A program made the position numbers and the translations under genes. Positions 63,723-64,000 of a DNA stretch of 64,000 bases are shown here, in pieces. This DNA is from Streptomyces tuirus (GTDB taxonomy: Bacteria > Actinomycetota > Actinomycetes > Streptomycetales > Streptomycetaceae), in assembly GCA_018195615.1 (NCBI GenBank), contig JAGTPG010000002.1, positions 3,476,501 to 3,540,500 on the forward strand, in the 5' to 3' direction. The first letter of the stretch is position 1. Each line of letters opens with the position of its first letter. Below the pieces are notes generated by a model, which saw nothing but the letters and a program-made list of their open reading frames with translations, was not told where the DNA came from and searched no databases.

Positions 63723-63755
63723 GAACGGCCCCGGCCCCTCGGTCCGGGGCCGTTC
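63723..63755 (+). terminator. Terminator of the GT39 gene
   Basis: GAACGGCCCCGG (63723-63734) pairs perfectly with CCGGGGCCGTTC (63744-63755) around a nine-base loop, 14 bp after the stop codon. No T tract follows, as usual in this genus. Confidence 0.8.
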
Positions 63756-63812
63756 CCGCGTCCCCGATCATGGACACCGGTGTCCGGCGAACGGGTGAAG
63801 GGAAACGCAGGC

Positions 63813-64000
63813 GTGGGCTACTGCCTGGAGATGAGCACCGGCGACATGCGGACGGTGGTGCGGCTGCTCACCGCGGTGGAGCGGACCGAGCGGCAGGAGC
63901 GCACCCTCGCCCGGGTACGCACGGAGTGCGAGCGGACCGACGCCCGGTTCCAGGAGCAGGGCATCGACCTCGAGGTCTCCATCGCCCAGGCCCTGGACCA
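63813..64000 (+). CDS. Unidentified protein, start only
   Basis: The window ends after 62 codons. The frame starts at GTG (VGYCLEMSTGDMRTVVRLLT) behind AAGGGAAA; a second GTG six codons upstream is possible. The visible part is helical and rich in Glu, Arg and Thr (AVERTERQERTLARVRTECE), with no signal peptide and no motif I know. It follows the terminator of the GT39 gene and so begins a new transcription unit. Confidence 0.55.
   Translation, partial: MGYCLEMSTGDMRTVVRLLTAVERTERQERTLARVRTECERTDARFQEQGIDLEVSIAQALD

Overview
The window is chromosomal DNA of a Streptomyces or a very close relative. By eye the G+C content is around 70%, codons almost always end in G or C, GTG starts are frequent, and many genes have tell-tale Streptomyces relatives (iolC with a Cgl0159-type aldolase, the S37 tripeptidyl aminopeptidase, an RbsC-RbsB fusion, DUF397, DUF993). 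No rRNA, tRNA or CRISPR array was found. Most of it reads as conserved chromosomal core, with small accessory patches.

Layout. 1-2.9 kb: end of an inositol-catabolism unit (aldolase-like gene, iolC), a mini-HTH protein and a zinc alcohol dehydrogenase. 3-6.1 kb: an MMPL exporter and its divergent TetR regulator. 6.1-8.9 kb: copper module with CsoR-type operators, CopZ and CopA. 9-13.3 kb: citrate synthase and RecD2 helicase, with a structured non-coding stretch downstream of citrate synthase. 13.2-18.9 kb: an accessory patch with a DUF397 relic, a hydrolase/MarR pair and two decayed IS1380-type elements flanking a small secreted protein. 18.9-22.7 kb: VOC/MerR pair, ComB-like phosphatase, blasticidin-S-deaminase-like enzyme, DHFR-like reductase and cupin. 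22.8-29 kb: a ribose-type operon (LacI regulator, RbsA, fused RbsC-RbsB, ribokinase, RbsD) carrying a MITE-like insertion. 29-32.1 kb: a proline-rich membrane protein coupled to a deacetylase/GT2 polysaccharide synthase, like MatAB. 32-38.9 kb: small secreted protein, GNAT, RavA-type MoxR/VWA pair, sugar isomerase, MarR-GNAT fusion and methyltransferase. 39-43.6 kb: LacI regulator divergent from a three-gene sugar operon. 43.7-48 kb: a 1422-residue caspase/NTPase/WD40 protein. 48.5-53.1 kb: secreted GH3 enzyme, lipoprotein, S37 peptidase and a small secreted protein. 53.3-55.6 kb: a coupled trio of small membrane protein, ECF sigma factor and GGDEF-EAL protein. 55.5-63.7 kb: fused double ABC exporter, phytase-like secreted protein, beta-lactamase-like hydrolase and GT39 membrane glycosyltransferase. 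The window ends inside an unidentified gene.

Many otherwise ordinary genes are broken by apparent single-base losses, nearly always inside C or G runs of 3-5 bases. I count about 20 well-supported cases, plus several less certain ones. All those outside the IS elements point the same way (one base missing), which fits homopolymer under-calling in the assembly better than real gene decay. I therefore describe these genes as whole genes and give the place where the reading frame changes.

For a possibly novel system, the best candidates are the caspase-NTPase-WD40 protein, the small membrane protein/sigma/c-di-GMP phosphodiesterase trio, and the MatAB-like synthase pair.
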